Shown here piece by piece: positions 17,751 to 27,044 of a stretch of 64,000 bases of DNA (position 1 is its first letter; the number at the start of each line of letters is the position of its first letter). This DNA comes from Bacillus sp. SM2101 (GTDB taxonomy: Bacteria > Bacillota > Bacilli > Bacillales > SM2101): assembly GCF_018588585.1 (NCBI RefSeq), contig NZ_JAEUFG010000003.1, forward strand, positions 1-64,000, given 5' to 3'. Below the pieces are notes generated by a model. The model was not told the DNA's origin and did not search any database. It was given only the letters and a program-made list of their open reading frames with translations. A program made the position numbers and the translations under genes.

Positions 17751-18785
17751 ATGAATAATGATAGACGCTATCTTAAGTTAAAGCATCGTAAAAAGAAGCG
17801 AAGAAGAATAATTTATTTATTTACGATCCCATTATTAGCCATTATATTAGGCGTGACAACATACGGTTCCATTTTATTAAACCAGGCACAATCAGCTGCC
17901 AATGAGGCAAATGAGGAATTAGTCAGAGGCGAAAAATCAGAAAAACGCGAAGAAGTCGTACACCCAAAAGCAGATAATATTTCAATTCTATTTATGGGTG
18001 TAGATGATAGTGAAGCAAGAGGTAGTGGTAATAGTAGAACAGATGCTTTATTACTAGCTACATTTAATGAGGAAGAAAAGTCTGTAAAACTATTAAGTAT
18101 GCCGAGAGATTCATATGTTTATATCCCTTCAGTAGGGTATAATGACAAAATAAATCACGCCCATGCTTTCGGTGGAACTGACGGTGCAGTTGAGACAGTT
18201 GAAAACTTACTTGATATTCCAGTTGATTACTTTGTTAAATTGAATTTCAACGCATTCGTTGATTTAGTCGACGCACTTGATGGAATTGAAGTCGATGTTC
18301 CAATTACGTTTTCTGAGCAGGACAGTCAAGATCGTAAAGGAGCCATTTATCTTGAACAAGGGCTACAAACACTTGACGGTGAAGAAGCACTTGCTTTAGC
18401 CAGAACGAGAAAAATAGATTCTGACTTAATGCGTGGTGAACGCCAGCAGCTCGTGATGAAAGCAATTGCTGAAAAAGCAGCTTCATTAGGTTCTGTTACT
18501 AAATATAGTGCAATCATCGAAGCACTTGGTAACAACATTAAAACAAACCTTACCTTTGACGAGATGATTTCTTTCTATGATTATGCGACATCAAGCTTTA
18601 CAATTGATAATCTCCAATTGCAAGGTAGTAATGCAATGATTGACGGCATTTATTATTACGATCTAGATGAACAACAATTAGAAAATATTAAGCAAGAATT
18701 AAAAACACATTTAAATGTGAATGCAGATCATACGGCAAATGATTCGGTTGTAAACAACGAGCAACAAACATCCGAGCATAATTAA
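17751..18785 (+). CDS. LytR-CpsA-Psr family wall polymer ligase (2)
   Basis: A 344 aa paralogue of the preceding LCP protein with the same layout: a very basic cytoplasmic start (LKHRKKKRRR), one TM helix (~20-42), an Ala/Glu-rich linker, then the LCP domain. Landmarks are DNISILFMGVDDSEARG, LLATFNEEEKSVKLLSMPRDSYVYIPSVGYNDKINHAH (a canonical KINHA motif, which the first copy replaces by KITHSN), NFNAFVDLVDALDGIEVDVP and ALARTRKIDSDLMRGERQQLV. The ATG follows AAAGGAG. Two diverged copies in tandem suggest different acceptor polymers, for example teichoic acid and SCWP. That split is inference. Confidence 0.94.
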   Translation: MNNDRRYLKLKHRKKKRRRIIYLFTIPLLAIILGVTTYGSILLNQAQSAANEANEELVRGEKSEKREEVVHPKADNISILFMGVDDSEARGSGNSRTDALLLATFNEEEKSVKLLSMPRDSYVYIPSVGYNDKINHAHAFGGTDGAVETVENLLDIPVDYFVKLNFNAFVDLVDALDGIEVDVPITFSEQDSQDRKGAIYLEQGLQTLDGEEALALARTRKIDSDLMRGERQQLVMKAIAEKAASLGSVTKYSAIIEALGNNIKTNLTFDEMISFYDYATSSFTIDNLQLQGSNAMIDGIYYYDLDEQQLENIKQELKTHLNVNADHTANDSVVNNEQQTSEHN

Positions 18786-18790
18786 GAAAC

Positions 18791-18836
18791 ACAGCTCTAT
18801 TCGTCTATATTTGACGAGTAGAGCTGTTTTATTTTT
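18791..18836 (+). terminator. Strong terminator after second LCP gene
   Basis: ACAGCTCTA-TTCGTC pairs with GACGAG-TAGAGCTGT, followed by TTTTATTTTT. From here to 19100 there is about 260 bp with no gene I can support, between converging transcription units. Confidence 0.9.
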
Positions 18837-19100
18837 GAGCTAGAGTCTCTTGGTTTAAAACTCTCCTTTAGTTCAAAATATATGCTTTGCTGCATTAAAA
18901 GTGTTGGGAAAGATACAGGAGTTGATGAGACCGTTTGTCATTCGTCCACTTCACTCCCATTTCAATGCTATAGTAGCACATATTCATTCATGTTAAGAGA
19001 AGTGGGATGTACAAACATCTCACATCTATCACAAACTGAAGGTCAGTCCTTGAAGTCTTGCTCACCCTTAAAATAAAGTTAATCATTGTCCATAGTGCTA

Positions 19101-19164
19101 AAAAAGGAGGATGACTATGATCCTGCCCAACAAATTCATTGGGTTAGATCATTTGTCATCCTCC
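19101..19164 (-). terminator. Terminator of tagO
   Basis: On the minus strand GGAGGATGAC and GTCATCCTCC form the outer stem, with an inner CCCAA/TTGGG hairpin, followed by five T. It starts a few bases past the tagO stop codon. Confidence 0.8.
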
Positions 19165-19169
19165 ATTAA

Positions 19170-20228
19170 TTATTTTTTTACATTTGGTGCATATAAAATG
19201 CCGCGTATGAAATTAATTAGTGGACGATAATTTTCACCAATTAAGCCGATCTTTTCAACAAATAGCTCAACGACAAGTAATAACACTGAAATAATGACGA
19301 GTGCATACCATATCGTTACTTGTGAGAAAATAACAGCAGCAACTCCAAACATGGCACTTATACCGTAAATAACAAGAACGGTTTGTCGGTGACTATACCC
19401 TAGTCGTAACAAGCAGTGATGCAAATGTGATTTATCAGGTGCAGATAACGGCTTTTTATTTACAATTCGACGAATGATCGCAAAGAACGTATCTGAAATC
19501 GGTACACCTAACACAATGATTGGCACAATCAAGGAGATAAATGTAACGTTTTTAAATCCTAGTAGTGATAGAACAGCTATCATGTAACCAAGGAATAACG
19601 CTCCTGTATCACCCATAAATATTTTAGCCGGATGGAAATTATAGAATAGAAAGCCAATAATGCTTCCAAGCATAATTAACCCAATACTGACAACAAATAT
19701 ATCACCTTTAATCATCGCCATTCCAGTAATTGTAATCAATGCGATAGCAGATACTCCTGCTGCTAGGCCATCAAGGCCATCGATTAAATTAATGGCATTA
19801 GTGATGCCGACTATCCATAGTATTGTTAACGGTATACTGAACCAGCCAAATTGCAATTCACCACCGAATGGCAAGTTGATAAATTCAACTTGTACACCAC
19901 CTAATACAACCACACCGGCAGCTAATAACTGTCCACCTAATTTTATCTTCGCAGATAATTCAAATACATCATCTAATACACCTGTGAGGATAATAATGGC
20001 ACTACCGATAAGTATAGCTAATTGAAATTCATCTTGAGGTCGTAAAATCAACACACCGATTAGAAAACTTATATATATCGCTAAGCCACCTAAACGCGGC
20101 ATGATTTTTTGATGTACTTTGCGCTGATTCGGACGATCTGTTGCTCCAATTTTATACGCAAATTTCTTTACAAGCGGCGTAATCAATATGGAGATTATTA
20201 AACAAATCAATGAGGTCAAATAAATCAT
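19170..20228 (-). CDS. tagO: Undecaprenyl-phosphate GlcNAc-1-phosphate transferase TagO
   Basis: Polytopic enzyme that transfers GlcNAc-1-P (or HexNAc-1-P) to undecaprenyl phosphate, the first step of wall teichoic acid and many SCWPs. The 352 aa product has about ten TM helices and the WecA/TagO motifs: DRPNQRKVHQKIMPRLGGLAIY (~30-51), DDVFELSAKIKLGGQ, NAINLIDGLDGLAAG (~145-159), FNFHPAKIFMGDTGA-type FLFYNFHPAKIFMGDTG, and PDKSHLHHCLLRLGYSHRQ. The ATG at 20228 is behind AAGGAGGG; an upstream in-frame ATG at 20270 lacks a site. It precedes the envelope island and probably feeds several polymers. Confidence 0.95.
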   Translation of the reverse strand: MIYLTSLICLIISILITPLVKKFAYKIGATDRPNQRKVHQKIMPRLGGLAIYISFLIGVLILRPQDEFQLAILIGSAIIILTGVLDDVFELSAKIKLGGQLLAAGVVVLGGVQVEFINLPFGGELQFGWFSIPLTILWIVGITNAINLIDGLDGLAAGVSAIALITITGMAMIKGDIFVVSIGLIMLGSIIGFLFYNFHPAKIFMGDTGALFLGYMIAVLSLLGFKNVTFISLIVPIIVLGVPISDTFFAIIRRIVNKKPLSAPDKSHLHHCLLRLGYSHRQTVLVIYGISAMFGVAAVIFSQVTIWYALVIISVLLLVVELFVEKIGLIGENYRPLINFIRGILYAPNVKK

Positions 20229-20536
20229 GTAGACCCTCCTTAGTAATATATGTTGCCCAATTTCATTCAAAACTATCTTCTTTTTTACATAAAAATTTAC
20301 AATTAATTCTAAATTTAAGTATATTTGCTATCTTGTTTTCTAGTTATACAAATTGCATTATATCATAACTATTTTATAAGATAAATAGAATACTAGGCAA
20401 CTATTTTTAACAGTTTCCTGCTACTTCTATCGCATTCTCTAAAATAGCGAAACGCAGGCCACCATTTCTTTGTTATAATAATATTCGTGCAAATCTTTCA
20501 TTTTTTGACCATTATCTACAAGGAGGAAACAAAAAA

Positions 20537-20767
20537 ATGAAATTCTCTAAGAAATCGATTCTAGCAATTTGTGTAACTAGTATGCTTGCACTATCAATAT
20601 TTACAGTTAAAACTGCCGCCAATACAGAGCCTGTCATTGCAAGTGTAGAATGGGTTTTGTCAAAAATTAATCCACTGAGTGATAAGGTAGAGAATTTAGA
20701 ACAAAGAGTGACAGAGCTTGAAGATCAAGTAGATCAATTAAAAAACAAGCTTGAAAATAACTCATAA
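20537..20767 (+). CDS. Small exported coiled-coil protein
   Basis: A 76 aa protein with an N-terminal hydrophobic signal or anchor (KKSILAICVTSMLALSIFTVKTAA, residues 5-28). It ends in a clean heptad coiled coil, DKVENLEQRVTELEDQVDQLKNKLENN (~48-75). It has no catalytic motif. A strong AAGGAGG site precedes the ATG, and the SpoIID/LytB-like gene begins 21 bp downstream, so the two are probably co-translated. A similar short coiled coil (EDKVALLEKEVEELL) occurs in the SLH lipoprotein at 22272-23045. It may be a dimerisation partner or docking subunit at the membrane/wall interface; its function is not known to me. Confidence 0.8.
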   Translation: MKFSKKSILAICVTSMLALSIFTVKTAANTEPVIASVEWVLSKINPLSDKVENLEQRVTELEDQVDQLKNKLENNS

Positions 20768-20788
20768 CGATAGGGTGGTGTACATACG

Positions 20789-22156
20789 ATGAAAAAATTA
20801 GCCATCGCTATCATGTCAATCATTTTTATAGCTCTACTCCCAACAATCTCTGCCGGATCTGGGACAGCAGGTATATCACCTCCACTCTATGAGACGAGTA
20901 TTAAGGTGAAATTGTTACCAGAAAAAACATTTTCAGCAAAAATATTTGGGTCATATCATTTTGTGAACCTAGATGATCAATCGGCAATTCCTTATACTAC
21001 AGACATTATATTTGAGCAACAGAATGGTATAGTCATTGCTACAACCAATGGTGACTCCTACGAATCGAGTTCTGGATACGGACTTTATGAAGTAGAGCAA
21101 AATGACCAAAATGCTGTAGAAATATCTAACATCCAGACGAGCTCTGGACCTATGCCTATTCAGTATCGTGGTTCGTTTTCAATTACACCTCTACTAACAG
21201 AAGAAGCACCTAACTTAGTTAACACGTTACATATTGAAGATTATATCAAAGGTGTTGTACCTAGTGAGATGCCATCTTATTGGCCATATGAAGCACTAAA
21301 AGCACAAGCTGTAGCAGCACGGAGTTATGCGTTCTCTCAAATGCAAACATCACAATATTTAAACATGACTGTTGCAAGTCAGGTTTATCGTGGTAAAACG
21401 AACGAAGCAGCAACGACTAATCAAGCAATCGCTGAAACAAATGGCATATTTGCAACATATAACAACGAACCTATTCAGGCATTTTTCCATGCTAGTAGTG
21501 GTGGTTATACTGAAAATAGTGAAGATATATGGTCAAATCCTATTCCTTATATTCGAGCTGTAGAGGATTCATTTGATCAACATCCAGATAACACTCATTA
21601 TGGTTGGAGCATGAGCATCCCTGCTACAACGATAACTAACAGCCTATTTGGTAATGCACAAAACACCTTACTCTCTTTAAAAGTAACTGAAAGAAGTATA
21701 GCTGGTGCAGTACAACAAATGGAAGCCATTGTATATGACAATGAAACGAATACTAGACCTTCCATTTCATTAAAGCCTACATTTACAAGCTCTTCTGATG
21801 GATTTCGCACCATCTTCGGAGAGTACTTAAAGAGCTCCAAATTTACCGTTACTGGTGATGCAGCTGCAAAAATCATCGTTGCAGACGGCTCAACAACTCA
21901 TGTAGATAACCTTTACGGCTATGAGCTACAAACAGCAGACAATGCGACAGAGACAATCGTTGACGACAACATTACATTAAAAACTAAAACGTCAACAGCT
22001 CTTTATCCAACATTTACTCAAGCGTATCAATTTTCAGGCGACGGTTGGGGCCACGGTCTAGGCATGAGTCAGTGGGGTGCACGAAGCATGGCATCAGCAG
22101 GCTATACATACGACCAAATATTAAAGCATTATTACATTGGTATCGAAGTCAGATGA
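20789..22156 (+). CDS. SpoIID/LytB domain protein
   Basis: Exported protein related to SpoIID lytic transglycosylase and LytB amidase enhancer, which cleave glycan strands or stimulate amidases. The 455 aa product has a signal peptide (1-23), a ~130 residue beta-rich N-terminal region, then the SpoIID core from ~150: NTLHIEDYIKGVVPSEMPSYWPYEALKAQAVAARSYAFSQ. It continues through YRGKTNEAATTNQAIAETNG and AFFHASSGGYTENSEDIW to the C-terminal GDGWGHGLGMSQWGARSMASAGYTYDQILKHYY. All core motifs, including the Glu in PSEMP, are present. Outside a spo operon it is more likely a vegetative wall-remodelling factor than true SpoIID. The next gene encodes SLH proteins with wall roles. Confidence 0.9.
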   Translation: MKKLAIAIMSIIFIALLPTISAGSGTAGISPPLYETSIKVKLLPEKTFSAKIFGSYHFVNLDDQSAIPYTTDIIFEQQNGIVIATTNGDSYESSSGYGLYEVEQNDQNAVEISNIQTSSGPMPIQYRGSFSITPLLTEEAPNLVNTLHIEDYIKGVVPSEMPSYWPYEALKAQAVAARSYAFSQMQTSQYLNMTVASQVYRGKTNEAATTNQAIAETNGIFATYNNEPIQAFFHASSGGYTENSEDIWSNPIPYIRAVEDSFDQHPDNTHYGWSMSIPATTITNSLFGNAQNTLLSLKVTERSIAGAVQQMEAIVYDNETNTRPSISLKPTFTSSSDGFRTIFGEYLKSSKFTVTGDAAAKIIVADGSTTHVDNLYGYELQTADNATETIVDDNITLKTKTSTALYPTFTQAYQFSGDGWGHGLGMSQWGARSMASAGYTYDQILKHYYIGIEVR

Positions 22157-22194
22157 TCACCAAAAAAGCTTAATATCCATCTATAGTCACAAAC

Positions 22195-22226
22195 AAGGAG
22201 ACTTACGATAATAAGTCTCCTTTATG
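22195..22226 (+). terminator. Terminator after the SpoIID-like gene
   Basis: AAGGAGACTTA (22195-22205) pairs with TAAGTCTCCTT (22212-22222), followed by TTATG. The hairpin can also act for the converging SLH lipoprotein gene. Confidence 0.8.
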
Positions 22227-22271
22227 TTGCCCTATTTTTTTAGATGTTTTCACCTTTTGTGTATTTACTAC

Positions 22272-23045
22272 TTAATCTCTTTCCAATGCTCGTACAAGAA
22301 ATGCAGAAAACTGAGAGCGTTTCGTTGGCTCACTTGGGTTAAAATAACCATTGCTTCCTGTCGCAATGCCGTGCTGGGTAACAATCTTTATAGCGTCATA
22401 TATGTCACCATCACTGTTATCATTTGTTACATCCACATACTCTGTAAAAGCAACGTCTAGTGGCTGTAATTGAAAGCCTTTTTGTAATGCAACAGCCATA
22501 TGTTTTCTTTGCATTGGTTCATTTGGCATAAACGAACCGTTGTTACCGTCAATCAACCCATGTTCAAAAGCAGTCATAATCAACTGTTCGGCCCAATTAC
22601 CTGGCTCTACATCATTGAATACGGACGGTGTTTTAGATAGTGGGAGGTCAAGTGCTATGACAATCATCTTTGCTGCCTGTGCCCTTGTAATTGTATTTTC
22701 AGGTTTGAAGAGCTGTTCAGCTGGGTAGCCTGAAATAATTCCTTGCTTGTACAATTTCATAACTTCCCCAAAAGCCCAATAATCAGCTTGCACATCATTA
22801 AAGACCGGCTGTTCAGTTGACTGTTCTGAACTCATTAAAAGTTCTTCTACTTCTTTCTCAAGTAAAGCAACTTTATCTTCTACGCTTTGTGTAATTGCAG
22901 CTACTTCACCTAGCTCTTGCTCCGTCCACTCTGCTGTTGCTACCTCGTTATTTTTACCTGCATATGTTTTTTGCTCCTGTGAACAAGCAGACGTGATTAA
23001 TAAGCCGGTAATAGTACATAATAAAAACCCTTTTTTATTAAGCAT
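22272..23045 (-). CDS. SLH-domain lipoprotein
   Basis: A 257 aa exported protein. The N-terminus (KKGFLLCTITGLLITSACSQEQ) is a lipoprotein signal peptide with a lipobox ending in Cys21. A coiled coil follows (~45-70, VEDKVALLEKEVEELL), then three SLH domains: FNDVQADYWAFGEVMKLYKQGIISGYP (~83), FNDVEPGNWAEQLIMTAFEHGLIDG (~143) and a third ending FNPSEPTKRSQFSAFLVRALE. No enzyme domain is present. It is the last gene of csaB-GT4-murJ-SLH, 23 bp downstream of the flippase gene. SLH domains bind pyruvylated SCWP, so a lipid-anchored SLH protein could tether the membrane to the wall polymer. That role is inference. Confidence 0.92.
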   Translation of the reverse strand: MLNKKGFLLCTITGLLITSACSQEQKTYAGKNNEVATAEWTEQELGEVAAITQSVEDKVALLEKEVEELLMSSEQSTEQPVFNDVQADYWAFGEVMKLYKQGIISGYPAEQLFKPENTITRAQAAKMIVIALDLPLSKTPSVFNDVEPGNWAEQLIMTAFEHGLIDGNNGSFMPNEPMQRKHMAVALQKGFQLQPLDVAFTEYVDVTNDNSDGDIYDAIKIVTQHGIATGSNGYFNPSEPTKRSQFSAFLVRALERD

Positions 23046-23068
23046 CCTTTAACCCTCCCCCGTCACAA

Positions 23069-24601
23069 TTATTCAACAACTTGCTTATTTCTCTTACTTC
23101 TTAAGTAACGCGTAAATATTTCAAGCTCAGGAAATTTCAATAATTTCATAAGGAGCGCACCTACGATTACAAATATCACTAACCCGATTGCTACGTTGAT
23201 GAAGGAAGAAGCAAATGAGAGCCAAATGGAAGAGACGTATGTAATGGTACCTAAGATCAAAATAAAGATCCACGTTTTCCAAATTTGCATTATCTCTTTC
23301 CCATACACTTTTAAGCGTAGGATGAAGCGTCCAAACATCACGAGTAAAATGTAATTCGAAATAGCACTTATTGTCGTTCCCCAAGCAATGGCATTAGTGC
23401 CTTCATAGTCGATAAGAATATTTGTTGCGAGAACTGTTACACCAAATACGGAAATAACGTTAATCAAAACAGGTAAAAATGTATTTTCCATCGCATAGAA
23501 AAATCTCGTTACGTATGCGCTTGATGCGAGAGCATACATAGAAATGGCTAATATTTGCACGAGTGGAGTGGTCAATATTGTGTCGTCTGCTGTTAATTTT
23601 CCATATTCAAAAACGATCGTGACAATATCTTGTGCGTAAAAATAGACAAACACCGTGATCGGTAATAGCATCAGCCTAAGTACTCGTAAACCCCTTTGAT
23701 ATAAGCTTTCAATTTGACCCATCTCATTCGCTGCTACCTTTTTAGACAGCAACGGATAAATAACAGTCGTAACAGCTGTCATTAATACTGCTTGAGGGAA
23801 CTGTGTAAGCTTGGAAGCATTATTTAACAGTGTCGTTAACCCATCAAATTCAGGGAACCGTGCAGCATAAATACGTTGAATAAAAATGTAAAATTGTAAC
23901 GCTGCCCCTCCTAAAATAAGTGGAACTGTCATATTGACTAAGCGCTTCATTTCATTTGTATATGCAAACTGAAAACGAAATTGGATCTTTTCTTTTTTGA
24001 TTCCGTATATGAGCACAACAAGCATAAAGACTGCACCGAGTAACGCACCAAACCCGTATGAATAAAAGCTGAGTATCGGCATAAGGGCGACTCCAAATAT
24101 TAAAAACACTAAATTATATAGTAACGTTGAAAATGTCGATAAACTAAATCGATTATGAACATTTAATACTCCACTTAACCATATTGATAGTACTAATAAA
24201 ACGGTAGATGGAGTCATCCATAAGTAAAGATTTTTTGTAATTTCAAAGCTTTCACTAGAAAGCTGCCTAAAGGATAATTTAAGGATTGGATCGACAAATA
24301 TCATTAACAATATGGTTAAAGCAATAAAAATAACCGTCATATAAGAAAATACGATATTTAGAAATTTTGTTTTTTCTTCTTTCGTCGGTAATTTGCTATA
24401 AATTGAAATAAATGCTGTGGTTATTGCACCACCAACAACTAGGTAAATGAGGTTTGGAATCGTATAGGCAAAAAATATAGCATCTGCTTCTGTTTTACTA
24501 AATAACATACCTACTACTGCATCTTTAGCAAAACCAATAAGCCTAGCAACTATATTAATAATCGTAACGATCCCAATCGCTTTAAAAAGTTGATTCTTCA
24601 T
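23069..24601 (-). CDS. MurJ-like lipid-linked oligosaccharide flippase
   Basis: Polytopic MOP-superfamily transporter (MurJ/MviN family, 510 aa, about 14 TM helices). Landmarks are the N-terminal FKAIGIVTIINIVARLIGFAKDAVVGMLFSKTEADAIFFAYTIPNLIYLVVGGAITTAFIPIY-type helix 1-3 region and QFPQAVLMTAVTTVIYPLLSKK in the middle. The ATG at 24601 has AAAGGA at proper spacing; an ATG at 24610 overlaps the previous stop. Its position in an operon with csaB and a glycosyltransferase parallels csaA of Bacillus anthracis. It is therefore probably dedicated to the SCWP precursor rather than lipid II. I cannot exclude a general MurJ role. Confidence 0.88.
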   Translation of the reverse strand: MKNQLFKAIGIVTIINIVARLIGFAKDAVVGMLFSKTEADAIFFAYTIPNLIYLVVGGAITTAFISIYSKLPTKEEKTKFLNIVFSYMTVIFIALTILLMIFVDPILKLSFRQLSSESFEITKNLYLWMTPSTVLLVLSIWLSGVLNVHNRFSLSTFSTLLYNLVFLIFGVALMPILSFYSYGFGALLGAVFMLVVLIYGIKKEKIQFRFQFAYTNEMKRLVNMTVPLILGGAALQFYIFIQRIYAARFPEFDGLTTLLNNASKLTQFPQAVLMTAVTTVIYPLLSKKVAANEMGQIESLYQRGLRVLRLMLLPITVFVYFYAQDIVTIVFEYGKLTADDTILTTPLVQILAISMYALASSAYVTRFFYAMENTFLPVLINVISVFGVTVLATNILIDYEGTNAIAWGTTISAISNYILLVMFGRFILRLKVYGKEIMQIWKTWIFILILGTITYVSSIWLSFASSFINVAIGLVIFVIVGALLMKLLKFPELEIFTRYLRSKRNKQVVE

Positions 24602-24606
24602 GTCTT

Positions 24607-25698
24607 TCATCCTTTATGATAAATGCTTATTAGCTTATCGATAAGAGTATCTTCGTCATTTTCTTCTGCGCGTTTCTCGCCATTGTTAATTAATTGCTGT
24701 TTAAGTTGGTCATCACTCATAACTGCATTAATTCCTTCATAAAGCGCATCTGCATTTTGTGGCTGCACTAAAATCCCATGTTGATTTGCTAGCAAATACG
24801 ATAAACCACCAACATCACTACCTACTACAGGCGTGTGACAAGACATCGCTTCAACTGCTACAAGACCGAACCCTTCCATATGAGATGGTAAGACAAAAAC
24901 CTCTCCAGCTGACATCCACTTAGCAAGTTCCTGCTGTGTTAATGCACCAAGAAATTTTATATCAGCTGTCTGTAGTTCACTAGCCTTCTGTTGTAACTCA
25001 TTCATAAAGTTTTCGTTACGACTTGGACCGATTACATACAAGACTGCATCCTTATGTTCTTTTTTCAATAAAGTAAATGCTTCAATCAGTTCGATAAGTC
25101 CTTTTTCACGAATGATATTACCGACAAAAATAAGTGGACGTTCATGCTCTTTCAAACCAAGTTGTTGACGGACAGCTCGTTTCTCGTATGGGACAAAGAC
25201 TTTTCTGTTGACACCCATGTTAACGATCGACAGTTTGTCCTTCTCAACGCCATATTGCTCGTGTATCTCATCATACAGTCCTTGTCCAACCGCAATGACA
25301 TGATTAGCACGTTGTAATATTTTTTGTGTCCACCTTCGAATCCGTGGATTCTTCTTAGCCATGCGATCTATATCACCGCCATGTGCAGTAACAATTAATG
25401 GCGTACGGTGAATCTTTTGAAATAGCAAGCCAATAATCCCTGTTGGAAAAACATAATGTGCATGAACCACATCATATGATCTTCCTTTTATTAGTAAAGT
25501 CCACAATGCTTGCAGCAACCACTTACAATATTTTATTATTACGTTCACTTTGCGATTACTTGGGTCATCAATTGCAATGACATCTACATTTAATCCTTGC
25601 TTCCTCAGAGCTTCCACCTGATTCTTCACAAAGATACCGAAAGTTATGCCGTCATCATTAGGGTACATATTACTTAGTACAAGTACTTTTTTCTTCAT
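24607..25698 (-). CDS. GT4 family glycosyltransferase
   Basis: Predicted cytoplasmic/peripheral retaining GT-B glycosyltransferase of 363 aa. The N-terminal donor-independent half has the start KKVLVLSNMYPNDDGITFGIFVKNQVEALRKQG and HAHYVFPTGIIG (~80-91). The C-terminal nucleotide-sugar half has LIFVGNIIREKGLIELIEAF (~190) and the EX7E motif in EGFGLVAVEAMSCHTPVVGSDVGG (~275-298). It abuts csaB upstream and overlaps the flippase start region downstream, so translation is coupled. Probably it adds a sugar to the lipid-linked SCWP repeat. Donor and linkage cannot be read from the sequence. Confidence 0.9.
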   Translation of the reverse strand: MKKKVLVLSNMYPNDDGITFGIFVKNQVEALRKQGLNVDVIAIDDPSNRKVNVIIKYCKWLLQALWTLLIKGRSYDVVHAHYVFPTGIIGLLFQKIHRTPLIVTAHGGDIDRMAKKNPRIRRWTQKILQRANHVIAVGQGLYDEIHEQYGVEKDKLSIVNMGVNRKVFVPYEKRAVRQQLGLKEHERPLIFVGNIIREKGLIELIEAFTLLKKEHKDAVLYVIGPSRNENFMNELQQKASELQTADIKFLGALTQQELAKWMSAGEVFVLPSHMEGFGLVAVEAMSCHTPVVGSDVGGLSYLLANQHGILVQPQNADALYEGINAVMSDDQLKQQLINNGEKRAEENDEDTLIDKLISIYHKG

Positions 25699-26853
25699 TT
25701 ACTTACCCTCTTTTCTCGGCAACATATGAAATTGCTTTAACCCTTGTGCTGCTTTCTCCTTTAATTGAACGGATATTTTCTTAACAAGTGTTTCTGTGTG
25801 TTTCCAATTCTGTTCCATTTCATTTACCGATGACAAAAATATCGTATCGTTCGATGATAAGTTATCTATTGGAATACAAGCCTTTTCTTGATCAATCATC
25901 TTCATAAAATGCTCAACCTTATGATGGTACGCTACACCAATGGACGGTGTTTCTACCAGATATGAGAAGATGATAGAATGAAGTCTCGTTCCGATGACAA
26001 CATCCTGTTCTGCACATACATTAATCAGTTGATGCGGTTGCAAATGATCATCAATGACAGTAGCATGATCTTTATATTTCATCCGGTCATAAATTTCCTG
26101 TGTCATCCATACATCCTGTGGATATTTTGTTGAAAAGAACGTAATATCTACACCTTTTTCTTCAATAAGCGCATCTAAATTTTGAGCCATTCCATTTACA
26201 TACATTTCATATTTTTCATCATTAGCTTCAGGCCAATATTTTAAGTTATAATACGGTAGGCTTGTTACACCAATTTTTTTTATCTTCTCGCTGCTTTTGT
26301 GTGTTTTTTCGGGAGTGATGGAAAAAGCAGGGTCACCAATCACATCGATGTCCTTTTTAACACCAATTTTCCTAAGTAGCTCCTTCGACTGAGGATCACG
26401 CACCGATACACTATCAGCAACTCTCGTCAGAAGTCTAATAAATAATCTACCAATGGACGTATTCAATGGGCCTACTCCACATCCGTAAACAATCACTTTA
26501 GCTCCATAAAAGCGTCCTAATAAGCCGTACGTTCCAAACAAAGGTGCCTCACGCTTGTATAAGTCCATCAAAATGCCACCACCACCAATGATGACAACAT
26601 CTAACCCTTTCATTACTTTCCGATTATGTTTCACGGTATGTAATAATGTTTTAACAGCCGACCCTTTTTTATAATAAAGCGAGGCTGCTTCCGTTCCATA
26701 TTTTTGCTTCGTAAAATCTGGGTTATCACTAAAGACCGTAATATCTTTTCTATTTACATCAAAATGTGTCGTTAATTGTTGAATAATACCTAACAGGATC
26801 GCTTCATCCCCGTTATTGTTATTCCCATAATTACCCACAATCCCAATTTTCAT
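25699..26853 (-). CDS. csaB: Polysaccharide pyruvyltransferase CsaB
   Basis: Transfers a pyruvyl group from phosphoenolpyruvate to a sugar of the secondary cell wall polymer; pyruvylation is what SLH domains recognise in B. anthracis. The 384 aa product has the family marks: KIGIVGNYGNNNNGDEAILLGIIQQL at the start, GLDVVIIGGGGILMD (~80), LFGTYGLLGRFYGAKVIVYGCGVGPL (~105), VSVRDPQSKELL (~150) and GTRLHSIIFSYLVETPSIGVAYHHKVEHFM with the conserved RLH (~300). The ATG at 26853 has AAAAGGA upstream; a longer frame exists with no site. It is first gene of the csaB-GT4-flippase-SLH lipoprotein unit. The many SLH proteins nearby are its expected clients. Confidence 0.93.
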   Translation of the reverse strand: MKIGIVGNYGNNNNGDEAILLGIIQQLTTHFDVNRKDITVFSDNPDFTKQKYGTEAASLYYKKGSAVKTLLHTVKHNRKVMKGLDVVIIGGGGILMDLYKREAPLFGTYGLLGRFYGAKVIVYGCGVGPLNTSIGRLFIRLLTRVADSVSVRDPQSKELLRKIGVKKDIDVIGDPAFSITPEKTHKSSEKIKKIGVTSLPYYNLKYWPEANDEKYEMYVNGMAQNLDALIEEKGVDITFFSTKYPQDVWMTQEIYDRMKYKDHATVIDDHLQPHQLINVCAEQDVVIGTRLHSIIFSYLVETPSIGVAYHHKVEHFMKMIDQEKACIPIDNLSSNDTIFLSSVNEMEQNWKHTETLVKKISVQLKEKAAQGLKQFHMLPRKEGK

Positions 26854-27044
26854 GTCTATTCGTCCTTTTCTTATTAAAAATACCACGAATATTATACCAT
26901 ACATATGTCATAATAAAACTGTTGCTCTCTTGAATTAAGGTGATATCAACTAGTAATTCTTACAAGAGTAGCTATATCAAATCCTATGTGCATGGGGATT
27001 TCTCTTCGTTAAAATGAACGCGTCATTGTTGTCTATTAAATGCA

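Noticed and set aside
18882-19076. 64 aa plus-strand open frame between the second LCP gene and tagO
   Set aside because: No ribosome site, atypical composition, lies between two terminators; probably chance.
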